Positions 16,504 to 25,221 of a stretch of 64,000 nt of DNA are shown in pieces. This stretch comes from Mycolicibacterium phocaicum (GTDB lineage: Bacteria; Actinomycetota; Actinomycetes; Mycobacteriales; Mycobacteriaceae), in assembly GCF_010731115.1 (NCBI RefSeq), contig NZ_AP022616.1, forward strand, positions 4,154,001-4,218,000, in the 5' to 3' direction. Position numbers and translations under genes: made by a program. The first letter of the stretch is position 1. Each line of letters opens with the position of its first letter. The notes under the pieces are model-generated. The model saw only the letters and a program-made list of their open reading frames with translations, made no database searches and was not told where the DNA came from.

Positions 16504-17805
16504 ATGACCAACGAATGCGACGTCGCGGTGATCGGCGGCGGTTTTGCCGGCGTCATCGCGGCACGCGACCTGAGCGTCAAAGGGCACTCGGTTGTGCTGA
16601 TCGAGGCGCGTGACCGTGTCGGCGGACGCACGTGGACCGGTCCCGGTCTGGGTCGGCAGCTCGAATACGGCGGCACCTATGTGCACTGGACGCAGCCCAA
16701 CATGTGGCAGGAACTGCAGCGACACAACATTCCGCTGCGCATCCCTGTCGTACCCACCACGATGTACTGGATTGCCGAAGGCGCAACACATTCGGCGTCC
16801 CCCGAGGAGTACGGCGCGGCGCTCGAGCCGCTGATGAATCAGTTCTTCGCCGATGCCCGGGCCACCTTCCCGCAGCCGTTCGATATCGGGCTCGTCGACA
16901 CCAGCGCAGTCGAGAAAGAGACCATTGCCGACCGGCTCAACGCACTGAACCTGCCGCCCTACGAGCATGACCTGCTCGATGGTGCGATGGCCGGTCTCGT
17001 CACGGCCTACGAGGAACATGGTGTCGCCCAGTTCCTTTCGTGCGTGGCGACGTACTTCGGCAGTTGGGCGGCTTTTTTCGAGACTGCCGGCACCTGGCCC
17101 ATCGAGGGCGGCACCAGGAGGCTGCTCGACGCCGTCATGGCGGAGTCGAAAGCCACGGTGCGGTTGTCGACCCCGGTCGCCGCGATCGAGGACGACGGTG
17201 CCGGCGTCACCGTCACGACGCGAGATGGTGAGCGGATCCGGGCGCGTGCGGCCGTCGTCGCGGTGCCGCTGAACACTTTGGGCGACATCGCCATCACTCC
17301 CGAGGTCCCGGCGGCGTCGCGCCGCATGATCGAGGAGAAGAACCCGATCGTCGGTTCCAAGATCTGGGTGCGGGCCAAGGGCGAACTCGAGCCTTTCCAG
17401 GCTGTCGCGCCGCTGGGGGTGAACCCCATCAACGCCGCGCGGGTGGAGTACCACGACGACGGCGACACCTTCATCATGTGCCTGTGTTCCACGGGCGCCG
17501 CGATCGACGCCACCGATCCGACCGCGGTGCAGCGGGCGTTGCGGGCGTTCGTTCCCGACATCGAGGTGCGCGAAACCGCTTGCCACGATTGGGTTGCCGA
17601 CGAATTCTCCAAGGGCGGATTCATGGTGCACCGGCCGGGGCATTTCACCGGTGGTGCCGCACAGCTGCGGGAAGCTCACGGACGAATTCACTTCGCCGGC
17701 AGCGACATTGCCGGGGTCGAGGCCGGCGCCATCGAAGGTGCCATGGATACCGGTGCGCATGCGGCCCGGAGCATCGCTGCCGGACTGGCTGACGGCACGT
17801 ACTGA
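16504..17805 (+). CDS. Flavin-containing amine oxidase family protein
   Basis: 433 residues. FAD-binding Rossmann motif VAVIGGGFAGVIAARDL at residues 7-23, followed by RDRVGGRTW, the GG-motif of monoamine/polyamine oxidases. The C-terminal FAD segment reads FAGSDIAGVEAGAIEGAMDTG. It should oxidise an amine to an imine with FAD in the cytoplasm; the substrate is unknown. GAAGTGAGG precedes the ATG. The shared operator motif upstream links its control to the saccharopine-dehydrogenase-like gene and the flanking TetR paralogues. Confidence 0.87.
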   Translation: MTNECDVAVIGGGFAGVIAARDLSVKGHSVVLIEARDRVGGRTWTGPGLGRQLEYGGTYVHWTQPNMWQELQRHNIPLRIPVVPTTMYWIAEGATHSASPEEYGAALEPLMNQFFADARATFPQPFDIGLVDTSAVEKETIADRLNALNLPPYEHDLLDGAMAGLVTAYEEHGVAQFLSCVATYFGSWAAFFETAGTWPIEGGTRRLLDAVMAESKATVRLSTPVAAIEDDGAGVTVTTRDGERIRARAAVVAVPLNTLGDIAITPEVPAASRRMIEEKNPIVGSKIWVRAKGELEPFQAVAPLGVNPINAARVEYHDDGDTFIMCLCSTGAAIDATDPTAVQRALRAFVPDIEVRETACHDWVADEFSKGGFMVHRPGHFTGGAAQLREAHGRIHFAGSDIAGVEAGAIEGAMDTGAHAARSIAAGLADGTY

Positions 17806-17818
17806 CGAAATACGGTGA

Positions 17819-17846
17819 CGGCCCGCGGGGAGGAACCCGCGGGCCG
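17819..17846. terminator. Convergent hairpin terminator
   Basis: CGGCCCGCGGG and its perfect inverse flank a 6-base loop, followed by CTACCTTTTG, between the convergent amine oxidase and membrane protein genes. Confidence 0.8.
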
Positions 17847-17863
17847 CTACCTTTTGCGAAGTG

Positions 17864-18544
17864 CTATGCGGCGAAGACCTTTTCGGCCGGGATCCGCGCG
17901 GTGTGATTGTTCAGCGCGCGGTAACCGTAGTAATACACCGTCATCTGCGCCGCCCAGGTGGTCAGCGCCAGGATGTAGAAGATCGTGTGGTGCTGATCGT
18001 CGCCCGGGATGCGGTAGAAGTCGTACATTCCGGCAATGGCAGCTGCCGCGATCGTCACGGCGGCGACGGCCATCGCGTTACCTTGTGCGCCGATCCGCCA
18101 CAGTCGCCAGGCGAAGTAGAACAGGAACAGCGTCGTCAGGGCATTCATCACCATGTAGAAGATGGCCCCGGCGACGCCGAGCTCCTCGGCGAACAACGAC
18201 ATCACGAGTCCGCCGATGATCGCGAGCCCGAACACACCGATGTCGACGGCGACCGACGGCTTGTAGCCGTGCGTGACCTTCATCAGGCCCAAGACGAGGA
18301 TCACCGTGATGCCGATCGACCGGGAGAAGGCATCGAGGAAGAACGCCGCGTGGAACATCGGGCTGCTCTCGTTGGCGCCGACCAGCCCGTACACCAGGAA
18401 GTTGGTGCCCGACGACGCGACGATGATCCATTCGAGGCCCAGCAGGTAGTTCTGGTAGTTCCGAATGAACTTGAAGCCGTAAGTGAATCCGGCGATGATC
18501 ATGAAGATATCGGCGAGCGCGTACAGCGCGGTCTTGAGATCCAT
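17864..18544 (-). CDS. Multi-pass membrane protein of unknown function
   Basis: 226 residues with about seven hydrophobic segments (starts near residues 5, 38, 75, 103, 128, 160 and 188). No catalytic or transport signature is recognised. It begins 6 bases after the stop of the saccharopine-dehydrogenase-like gene, so the two form an operon, and the operator-like motif upstream of that operon matches the one before the amine oxidase. A membrane partner of the redox pathway is an inference from context only. Confidence 0.75.
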   Translation of the reverse strand: MDLKTALYALADIFMIIAGFTYGFKFIRNYQNYLLGLEWIIVASSGTNFLVYGLVGANESSPMFHAAFFLDAFSRSIGITVILVLGLMKVTHGYKPSVAVDIGVFGLAIIGGLVMSLFAEELGVAGAIFYMVMNALTTLFLFYFAWRLWRIGAQGNAMAVAAVTIAAAAIAGMYDFYRIPGDDQHHTIFYILALTTWAAQMTVYYYGYRALNNHTARIPAEKVFAA

Positions 18545-18550
18545 ACGGAG

Positions 18551-19810
18551 TTACCTCTGGTGCGCGCCGGAAGGGAGCTCGGCGCGCGGCACCCCGACAC
18601 GTTCGAGGGCGGCGTAGAACTGCTGCGGCCCGGCCCATTCTTCGGGCGTGAAAACCCCTGCGCGGCTGTCGGCCTCGAGTGCCACCACCATGAACGCGGC
18701 GCACGCGGTCCCCGTCGCGGCGGCCATGTCGGTGAACAGATACGTGCCGGGTCCCGCGACCGGGGTACGGCGGGCGGCGACGGTGGGGATGCCATCCTTG
18801 AGGCCGGTCACCTCCACCTTCAGGCCCGATTTGTACGGGAAGGTGTGGCCCGCTGCGGCCTTGGCGAGGAACGTCAGGAGTTCGAGTCGCGTCGACTCGC
18901 CCGTGCGCACCAGGTCCCACATTCCGGACAGGCCGTGCCGCCAGCCTTTCAGGCTGCCCGTTTCGCCGGTGAGGAGCGACTCCAGGAAGTCGATGGCTTT
19001 CTCGACGGGCAGCCGGCCCTTCTGTACCGCCAGGCCGACGCCGCGGACCAGGCCGTTGTAGGGTGCCGGATCGAGGCCGCCGAAGCAGCGAATGTTCTTG
19101 GCGTCAGGGTATTTCCGTGGCAGCGTCACCGGTTCCGGATGGGCGGTCTCGTGCACCATCGTCAGGCCAAGGCCACCACCCAGATCCGTCCAGCGGGTCT
19201 CCAGCCACGACTGGTGCATCACCGGACCGCCGTTCTCCCACGTCATGCAGGGGCCCGCGGCGACGCGCAGCATGTGGTCGAGTACCGCGCGGCCGATCGA
19301 GCCACGCTCGTCGCCCACGACCCAGTAGACGTCGATGTTCTCGACGGTGTCCAGATCGGCGACCGCGTCGGCGGCCAGCACGTTGGTGATGCCGGGTGAG
19401 GCACCGCAGCCGATGTACATCGGCACGCCGGCCGCCTTCGCGGCGTCATGCAGAGTCAGTGCGTGCAAGGTGCTTTCGATGTCGTCATCGAAATCGAGGT
19501 AGGGCACCTTGGCGGCCAGGCAGGCATCCATCACCGGGCCGGCAGTGCGGTTGTAAGGACCCGCGCCGAGCACGACGAGTGCAGCGCCGTCGATGGCGGT
19601 GCGTAGTGCGCCGTGGTCGTACAGATCGAGCCGCGCCGCGGTCGCCAGACCGGCCGGCAGCGTCTCGATGAGCGCCTCGAGCAGTTCCGGGCGAATGTCG
19701 TAGAGCGCGAGCTCCCAGTCGCCGGCGGCTACCGCGAACCGCTTGATGGCCAGGCGACACATCTCACCGGCTGCGCCGATGAAGACGACCCGCCGTCGGG
19801 TGTTGGCCAT
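18551..19810 (-). CDS. Saccharopine dehydrogenase family oxidoreductase
   Basis: 419 residues with an N-terminal NAD(P)-binding Rossmann fold (VVFIGAAGEMCRLAIKRF) and the long substrate domain typical of the saccharopine dehydrogenase-like family. The segment IGCGASPGITNVLAAD is characteristic. True lysine metabolism is not implied; many members act on unrelated substrates such as carboxynorspermidine. The ATG at 19810 has AAGGAG 7 bases upstream and is preferred to an in-frame ATG at 19849. With a flavin amine oxidase in the same putative regulon, amine or imine chemistry is a reasonable inference. Confidence 0.83.
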   Translation of the reverse strand: MANTRRRVVFIGAAGEMCRLAIKRFAVAAGDWELALYDIRPELLEALIETLPAGLATAARLDLYDHGALRTAIDGAALVVLGAGPYNRTAGPVMDACLAAKVPYLDFDDDIESTLHALTLHDAAKAAGVPMYIGCGASPGITNVLAADAVADLDTVENIDVYWVVGDERGSIGRAVLDHMLRVAAGPCMTWENGGPVMHQSWLETRWTDLGGGLGLTMVHETAHPEPVTLPRKYPDAKNIRCFGGLDPAPYNGLVRGVGLAVQKGRLPVEKAIDFLESLLTGETGSLKGWRHGLSGMWDLVRTGESTRLELLTFLAKAAAGHTFPYKSGLKVEVTGLKDGIPTVAARRTPVAGPGTYLFTDMAAATGTACAAFMVVALEADSRAGVFTPEEWAGPQQFYAALERVGVPRAELPSGAHQR

Positions 19811-19855
19811 GATCTTCTCCTTCTGGTGGGGGTCATCCCACAGGATCAAAAGTCA

Positions 19856-19875
19856 ATGTCGAATCGAAATCGAGT
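19856..19875. promoter_or_regulatory. Shared operator-like motif, copy 2
   Basis: ATGTCGAATCGAAATCGAGT, upstream of the saccharopine-dehydrogenase-like operon (46 bases before its start). It shares 13 consecutive bases, CGAATCGAAATCG, with copy 1. Confidence 0.65.
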
Positions 19876-19943
19876 TTAGGTATTGCGTGGATACGCTGTC
19901 AATGCCCGCCCTGACGTGCGCTTACGGCGCTAGGCTGCGGGTC

Positions 19944-21146
19944 ATGTCGCCGAGGGCCGCGTCCGCCGAGAGTCTGGCGCGCCGCCGACGGGTACTCACG
20001 GTGGCCACCAGGATCGGCGCCGTCGTCGCCGCGTTCCTCGGAATGCTGTCGATGCTCGCGGGCGAGGCCGGCATCTGGATCGGTGCGCTCGCCGTCCTGT
20101 GTGCCCCGGTCTATCTCGCGATTCCCCGGTTGTACCGGTACGGCGAACTCGTCGCGCCGTTGACTTTCATCGGCATCGCGTACTTCTTGACGACGCTCGT
20201 GACCGCTTACGTCGGAAGGGGATCCGGTCAGCAGTTGTACTTCCTGGTGGCCGCCTCGCTGGTGGTGCTGATCCTGGGCATCGAGCACATCGTGGTGGCC
20301 TCGGCGGTGGCGGCGGTGGGTGCGGCACTCATCATCACGCTGCAGTATCTGGTGCCCGCGGACACCGGCGTCCAGCCGCTGTGGGTCACGACTGCCGGAT
20401 TCGTCATCTCGGTGATTTCCTCATGGGTGCTCGTGCTCGCGACCGTCTGGTACGCACTGCGTGAAATCAGCCGCGCGGAAACGGCTTTGGCCGCCGAATA
20501 CGAGCGCTCCGAGTCGCTGCTGGCCAACATCCTGCCCGCGAAGATCGCTGAGAGATTGAAGGATCCGCACCGCGATGTCATCGCGGACAGCTACGACGAC
20601 GCCTCGGTGCTGTTCGCCGACATCGCCGGATTCACCCAGCGCGCAAGCGATACCACGCCCACCGAGCTGGTCAGGTTTCTCGATCAGCTGTACACCGACC
20701 TGGACACGCTGGTCGATCGTCACGGCCTGGAGAAGATCAAGACGAGCGGCGATTCCTACATGATCGTCAGTGGCGTCCCGGAGCCGCGGCCGGACCATCT
20801 CGAGGCGCTGGCTGATCTGGCTCTGGACATGGTCGCCGCGGTGGCCGAGCTGACGGACCCCAATGGGCGGCGGGTACCGCTGCGGATCGGGCTGGCGGCC
20901 GGGCCTGTCGTCGCCGGTGTGGTCGGCGCGCGGAAGTTCTTCTACGACGTGTGGGGCGACGCGGTCAACGTCGCGGCACGGATGGAGACCACTGATGTCG
21001 AGGGCCGAATCCAGGTGCCGCAGAACGTCTATGAACGCCTCAAGGACGCTTTCATACTGGAGGCGCGTGGGGCCGTCGAGGTCAAGGGCAAGGGCGTCAT
21101 GCAGACCTGGTACCTCATGGGACGTATGTCGTCAGGTACGCGGTGA
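19944..21146 (+). CDS. Membrane-bound class III adenylate/guanylate cyclase
   Basis: 400 residues: about six membrane segments in residues 18-185, a short linker (AAEYERSESLLANILP) and a C-terminal class III catalytic domain. Metal-binding Asp residues lie in VLFADIAGFT and GDSYMIV; the Lys of IKTSGDS and the Asp of YDVWGDAVNVAARME correspond to the residues that select ATP in M. tuberculosis Rv1625c, which has the same layout. So cAMP production is likely. ATG at 19944 is chosen; ATG codons further upstream would run into the divergent promoter. Its end overlaps the convergent TetR gene by 32 bases. Confidence 0.9.
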   Translation: MSPRAASAESLARRRRVLTVATRIGAVVAAFLGMLSMLAGEAGIWIGALAVLCAPVYLAIPRLYRYGELVAPLTFIGIAYFLTTLVTAYVGRGSGQQLYFLVAASLVVLILGIEHIVVASAVAAVGAALIITLQYLVPADTGVQPLWVTTAGFVISVISSWVLVLATVWYALREISRAETALAAEYERSESLLANILPAKIAERLKDPHRDVIADSYDDASVLFADIAGFTQRASDTTPTELVRFLDQLYTDLDTLVDRHGLEKIKTSGDSYMIVSGVPEPRPDHLEALADLALDMVAAVAELTDPNGRRVPLRIGLAAGPVVAGVVGARKFFYDVWGDAVNVAARMETTDVEGRIQVPQNVYERLKDAFILEARGAVEVKGKGVMQTWYLMGRMSSGTR

Positions 21147-21735
21147 GCATGCGACGGCCCTCGTCGATGGTGGTGTCATCGCCCTTGGGGGAGCGCCGGA
21201 ATGCCACGTCGAAGAGCCTGTCGCCGACTTCGAACATCAGCTGGACGGCGAACAGCGGGGTCGTGGCACTGATGAGCTTGTGCTCGATGAGGAAGTGCCA
21301 CAGCCGTTCTGCCCACGACTCGTCGAACAATCCGCCCAACTCGGTGAGTGTCCCGCTCCGGCCGGCGAACCACAGCTGGAGTAATCCGGGGTTCTCCCGG
21401 AAGTAGGCGAGCAGTGGGTCGATCATGGCGTCGACGCCGTCGCGCAGGCTCGTTATCTGCTTCTCGTACAGCGACGCGGCGAAGCGTTCATCGATGGCGG
21501 GGATGTGGCGGCGTACCAGTTCGGCCTCGACCTGACCGCGGTCGGCGAAGTAGTGATAGAGCGATGCGGTCGGGATGCCGGCATGTTCGCCAATGGCCTT
21601 GAGAGTGGCTGCGGCGTAACCGTGTTCGGCGAGGATGGCCTCGGCCGAGTCGAGGATCGCCTGGGTGCGTTCGATGCCGCGGCGCTGCACCGCGGTGCGA
21701 ACAGGCGGCGCGCTCGTCGAGGCAGACTCGATCAC
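21115..21735 (-). CDS. TetR-family regulator (paralogue of 15767-16405)
   Basis: 206 residues, GTG start at 21735. HTH: YAAATLKAIGEHAGIPTASLYHYFADRGQVEAELV, close to identical with the TetR at 15767. The C-terminal halves are also alike (LWF-R near residue 120; FE-G-RL-DVAFR-SP-GD near 175), so the pair arose by duplication. The inverted copy of the shared motif overlaps its own start codon, implying autoregulation. Confidence 0.88.
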   Translation of the reverse strand: MIESASTSAPPVRTAVQRRGIERTQAILDSAEAILAEHGYAAATLKAIGEHAGIPTASLYHYFADRGQVEAELVRRHIPAIDERFAASLYEKQITSLRDGVDAMIDPLLAYFRENPGLLQLWFAGRSGTLTELGGLFDESWAERLWHFLIEHKLISATTPLFAVQLMFEVGDRLFDVAFRRSPKGDDTTIDEGRRMLTAYLTTYVP

Positions 21736-21745
21736 GATTCGAATT
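21726..21745 (-). promoter_or_regulatory. Shared operator-like motif, copy 3, over the TetR start
   Basis: On the minus strand AATTCGAATCGTGATCGAGT; it contains the core CGAATCGNNATCG and overlaps the GTG start codon at 21733-21735. Confidence 0.6.
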
Positions 21746-21756
21746 CTACCAGCGGG

Positions 21757-23094
21757 CTACGCGGCGGCCTGCTCCAGCTCGTCGAGCGCTTCGCGCGAGT
21801 AGACCGCCAGACGCTGCAGGTGCGGCATGGTGTCGCGGCAGCCGACGAATCCGAGGATGACCTTGTCGGTGTAGCCGACCAGGGTGATGTTCAATCCGTA
21901 GCCGTCGCACAGGAAAGAGACCGGAGCGATCAACTCGAGCTGCGCGCCGCCGAGGTACAGCGGCTCTCTCGTCAGGACCACGTTGGACACGGTGAGGTTG
22001 AACAACGGCGGAATCTTGGTCAGCGCACCGGTTTTCTGGCCGATGGTCAACGGCAGCAACCCCATCAACGTGTAGTGGTTGAGGGCATTCGGCGACATCG
22101 CGAGCAGTTCCTTCTTGCCGCGAGTGGTCGAGGCGTTGATCACCGCCAGGCGTTGCAACGGATCGGATTCTGTTGTCGCCAAAGGACAGACGAAGCCCGC
22201 GGCCGCATTCAAGGTGTCTTCGTCGCGCTCCCAACCAACCGGCACCGAGGCCGTCAGCGTCTCGTCGGGCAGCTCGCCCTGCTCATCGAGATAGCGCCGC
22301 AGGGCAGCGCCGCACACGGCGAGCGACACGTCGTTGACGGTCGTCTCGGTGGCCTTGGCGATCGCTTTCAGGCGGCCCAGTTCGAGGACCTCGACCGCGA
22401 GCCGGCGCTGCGGAGTGAGGGTCGCGTTGAACGGCGCCCGCGGCGTGCCGAGCGTGGCACCCACGTGGCTGTTGTCGCCGCCGATCATCCCGACCAGGCT
22501 CTTCACCAGTTCGGCTGAACCGGAGACGCCGTCGGTCGTCCGGTTCCACAGTTCGTACGCGACCGACGCGATCCGGTTGCGGTCGGGCACCTCGGCCTTG
22601 GGTCCGGCCTCGGACAATGGCACGTAGCGGTCCGGTTCGGTGCTCAACCACTTCTTGATGGTGTTGATGGCACCCATGCCGTCCACCGCACAGTGATGGG
22701 CCTTGAAGTACATAGCGAAGCGGCCGTCGGACAGGCCTTCGATGAAGTGCGCCTCCCACAGCGGCCTCCGCATGTCGAGCGGGTGCGCGTGCAGCCGGGC
22801 GACCAGGGTGCCCAGATCGGCCTCGCTGCCCGGATACGGCAGCGCCGACAGCCGGACGTGATACTCGGGATCGGGGCGGACCGTGCGCCACTCGGGCAGC
22901 AGACCGTCGACGACTTCGCTGTCGAACGGGAATGGCAGGAACGACAGTTCGGCGAACGCGTTGTACAAGGTGCGGACGTAGTCCGGCCCGGCGCCGTCGG
23001 GCAACCGGAACGTCAGCAGGGCACCGATGTGCATGGGCGTCCGGTCGGACTCCATCCGGTAGAACATCGCATCGACAGCACTCAGCAACCGCAT
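21757..23094 (-). CDS. Wax ester synthase / diacylglycerol acyltransferase (WS/DGAT)
   Basis: A 445-residue acyl-CoA-dependent acyltransferase making triacylglycerol or wax esters for storage. The catalytic HHxxxDG motif is HHCAVDG near residue 134, and the N-terminal segment [22 protein letters not shown] is typical of mycobacterial Tgs proteins. The C-terminal conserved block ([19 protein letters not shown]) is present. Mycobacteria have many paralogues; no specific tgs number is assigned. The gene starts 7 bases downstream of the TetR gene at 23102 on the same strand, so they may be co-transcribed. Confidence 0.92.
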   Translation of the reverse strand: MRLLSAVDAMFYRMESDRTPMHIGALLTFRLPDGAGPDYVRTLYNAFAELSFLPFPFDSEVVDGLLPEWRTVRPDPEYHVRLSALPYPGSEADLGTLVARLHAHPLDMRRPLWEAHFIEGLSDGRFAMYFKAHHCAVDGMGAINTIKKWLSTEPDRYVPLSEAGPKAEVPDRNRIASVAYELWNRTTDGVSGSAELVKSLVGMIGGDNSHVGATLGTPRAPFNATLTPQRRLAVEVLELGRLKAIAKATETTVNDVSLAVCGAALRRYLDEQGELPDETLTASVPVGWERDEDTLNAAAGFVCPLATTESDPLQRLAVINASTTRGKKELLAMSPNALNHYTLMGLLPLTIGQKTGALTKIPPLFNLTVSNVVLTREPLYLGGAQLELIAPVSFLCDGYGLNITLVGYTDKVILGFVGCRDTMPHLQRLAVYSREALDELEQAAA

Positions 23095-23101
23095 GGCAGC
23101 A

Positions 23102-23785
23102 CTATGTCAGGCTCACCAGCTGGAACGCGGCGAAATCCGTCAGCAAGTCCACGCCCGACGCGAATTCTTCGTCCCGTTCGAATCGGGCGAGAAAAGGTGC
23201 ACACGCAACCACTTCCGGCAGCGCGGAACCTTCGAGTTCGGACTGCCGGGCAGCGATGGCGACGGGGTCGGTGCTGCCGAAGGTGGGGCCGGCCGACACC
23301 TCGCGAAGCAGCATCCCGATGAGCGCGGCCACCAGGACGCGGGTGAGTCGCACCGCTTGCTCGGGATCGGCACCGGCCTGGTGCAGCGTCGACAGCACTG
23401 CCTCGACGGGCGTGAGCCCGGCCGCCGTCGACATCGGTCGCGTCAGCACGAGCGTCGCGGCCTCCGGGTGGGCGAGGGTCACCCGCCGGAACTCGTAGGC
23501 CAGGGCCCGTAGGTCGGTCTTGGGATCGCCCGTGGGTGCCGGTGGCTGCAGTTGCCCGAGGAGATGTTCGGCGACGGCGTCCAGCAGGTCGTCCTTGTCG
23601 GCGACGTGGTGGTACAGACTTTTCGCGTCGACGCCGAGCAGGCGGCTGACGGACCGCATGCTCACCGCGGCGATGCCGTCGGAGTCGATCACGGTCAGCG
23701 CTGCCTCGCGAACCGTTGCTCGGGTCAGCTGTGCCAGGGCCTTTGGGGGCCGGCCGCGGCGAGGAGTCGGGTTGGCCGCGTTCAT
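23102..23785 (-). CDS. TetR-family regulator next to a 19-bp inverted-repeat operator
   Basis: 227 residues. [41 protein letters not shown], followed by a TetR-type C-terminal domain. ATG at 23785 ([15 protein letters not shown]) is taken because the longer frame from 23821 would run through the operator. A large inverted repeat lies in the divergent promoter shared with the SnoaL-like gene, so it likely represses the SnoaL/MBL pair and itself, and possibly the WS/DGAT gene that follows it. Confidence 0.87.
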   Translation of the reverse strand: MNAANPTPRRGRPPKALAQLTRATVREAALTVIDSDGIAAVSMRSVSRLLGVDAKSLYHHVADKDDLLDAVAEHLLGQLQPPAPTGDPKTDLRALAYEFRRVTLAHPEAATLVLTRPMSTAAGLTPVEAVLSTLHQAGADPEQAVRLTRVLVAALIGMLLREVSAGPTFGSTDPVAIAARQSELEGSALPEVVACAPFLARFERDEEFASGVDLLTDFAAFQLVSLT

Positions 23786-23814
23786 GGCCTCATTCTCGCC
23801 CAGAGTCTTGCAAA

Positions 23815-23860
23815 TTTCCACACCGTGGGATTATCGTCCATTAATCCCACGGTGTGGAAA
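23815..23860. promoter_or_regulatory. 19-bp perfect inverted repeat (TetR operator pair)
   Basis: TTTCCACACCGTGGGATTA (23815-23833) and its exact inverse (23842-23860) flank an 8-base spacer. Each arm contains the near-palindrome CCACACCGTGG, so the site could bind two TetR dimers. It covers the divergent promoter region between 23785 and 23879. Confidence 0.85.
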
Positions 23861-23878
23861 TAAATTGTTGGAGGAGCC

Positions 23879-24436
23879 ATGACCCACCGCTTCGCCGTCC
23901 CTGCCATCGATGTGTTGCAGGCTCGCGAAAAACTCGTGCTCGACCACTTCCATGACGAAGTGCGTCAGGACTGGGACGACGTGCTGGCCACCTTCCCGCA
24001 TCCGCACTACGAGATCATCCCGACGCTCACCGTCCACGACGGCGACGCCGACGTGCGGGGCTACTATCACGACACCCGCGTTGCGTTTCCTGATCAGGAC
24101 CACGAAATCATCGCGCTGCGCCACAGCGCTGATGCGGTGATCGTCGAATTCTGGCTCCTGGGGACACATTTGGGCCCGTTGGGTGGCATCCCGGCGACGG
24201 GTTCGCGGCACTGCACCCGGATGACTGCGTACTTCGTATTCGACGAGAACGAGAACCTGGTCTCCGAACGGATCTACTTCGACACGCTGACGATGCTGAA
24301 ACAGCTTGTGGGCGGCCTGAATCTGCGTGATCCGCGGAACTGGCCCACCGTCATCCGCGGTCTGCGCGGACTGCTGGCCATGTCCAGCCAGCCTGATGCG
24401 AGGCTCATCGATACCCCGCCTGCGGACCTGACATGA
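23879..24436 (+). CDS. SnoaL-like / NTF2-fold protein
   Basis: 185 residues with the SnoaL-like polyketide-cyclase/ester-cyclase pattern: helical N-terminus, then WDDVLATFPHPHYEIIP, a central VRGYYHDTRVAFPDQDHEI block and strands ending in RMTAYFVFDENENLVSERIYFD. Members act as cyclases, dehydratases or small-molecule binding proteins. GGAGG lies 5-6 bases before the ATG. It overlaps the metallo-beta-lactamase-fold gene by ATGA, so the two are translated together under control of the adjacent operator. Confidence 0.8.
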   Translation: MTHRFAVPAIDVLQAREKLVLDHFHDEVRQDWDDVLATFPHPHYEIIPTLTVHDGDADVRGYYHDTRVAFPDQDHEIIALRHSADAVIVEFWLLGTHLGPLGGIPATGSRHCTRMTAYFVFDENENLVSERIYFDTLTMLKQLVGGLNLRDPRNWPTVIRGLRGLLAMSSQPDARLIDTPPADLT

Positions 24437-25221
24437 GAGTTCATCACCTCAACTGCGGCACCATGCACCCACGTTTCGTCCCCGACGGCCTGGTCTGTCA
24501 CGTGCTGCTCGTGGAAACGCCCGGGGGCCTCGTGCTGGTGGACTCCGGGCTGGGGTTGCGGGACGCTCAATCACCCGGCAGTCGGTTCGGCCCGGCCCGC
24601 TTCTACGTCCGCCCGGTATTCGATCCACGGGAGGCTGCCGTCAACCAGGTCCGCCGGCTCGGCTTTGATCCTGGCGACGTGCGGCACATTGTTGTGACCC
24701 ACTTCGACGCGGACCATGTGGGCGGTCTCGCCGACTTTCCTTGGGCGCAAGTGCATCTCACTGGTGCTGAGGCGTTCGCCGCGTTGCATCCGAAGACGCT
24801 CGTGGAGAAGCAGCGGTACCTGCCGGCCGGTCATGCGCACGGCCCGATGTTGGTCGAACACTCGCCCGCGGCATCTGAGATGTGGTGCGGTTTCCCCGGC
24901 GCCAAAGAGTTGACCGAGATCGCCGACGGCATCGTCTTGATCAATCTGCCCGGGCATACACGGGGACATGCTGCGGTGGCCGTCGACGCGGGGGACCGCT
25001 GGATTCTGCACGCCGGCGACAGTTTCTACCATCGTGGCCAGCTCGACGGCAGCGATGCGGCACCGCGCGCGCTGCGGCTGATGGAGCGGTCGGTGGCTTT
25101 CGACTGGAAGCGAGTGCAGGTGAATCATCAACGGTTGAGCGAACTTTGGGCGTCGGGTGAGCCTGACCTGCTGCTCGTCAATGCCCACGACCCGCAGCTG
25201 CTGCGGCAAGCGGCCAACTAG
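24433..25221 (+). CDS. Metallo-beta-lactamase-fold hydrolase
   Basis: 262 residues with the metal motif THFDADHVGG (HxHxDH variant THxDxDH) near residue 84, a later GHTRGHAAV histidine pair and HAGDSFYH. Such proteins often act as lactonases or thioesterases; the pairing with a SnoaL-like protein suggests processing of a ring or ester substrate. Its 3' end overlaps the convergent mmpL gene by 44 bases. Confidence 0.85.
   Translation: MRVHHLNCGTMHPRFVPDGLVCHVLLVETPGGLVLVDSGLGLRDAQSPGSRFGPARFYVRPVFDPREAAVNQVRRLGFDPGDVRHIVVTHFDADHVGGLADFPWAQVHLTGAEAFAALHPKTLVEKQRYLPAGHAHGPMLVEHSPAASEMWCGFPGAKELTEIADGIVLINLPGHTRGHAAVAVDAGDRWILHAGDSFYHRGQLDGSDAAPRALRLMERSVAFDWKRVQVNHQRLSELWASGEPDLLLVNAHDPQLLRQAAN

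Noticed and set aside
17861..19399. 512-codon plus-strand frame opposite the membrane protein and saccharopine-dehydrogenase-like genes
   Set aside because: Composition typical of antisense frames in GC-rich DNA; the minus-strand genes have domains and ribosome sites.
18551..19810. True saccharopine dehydrogenase of lysine metabolism
   Set aside because: Only the family fold is evident; context (amine oxidase, TetR paralogues) and absence of lysine pathway genes do not support this specific role.
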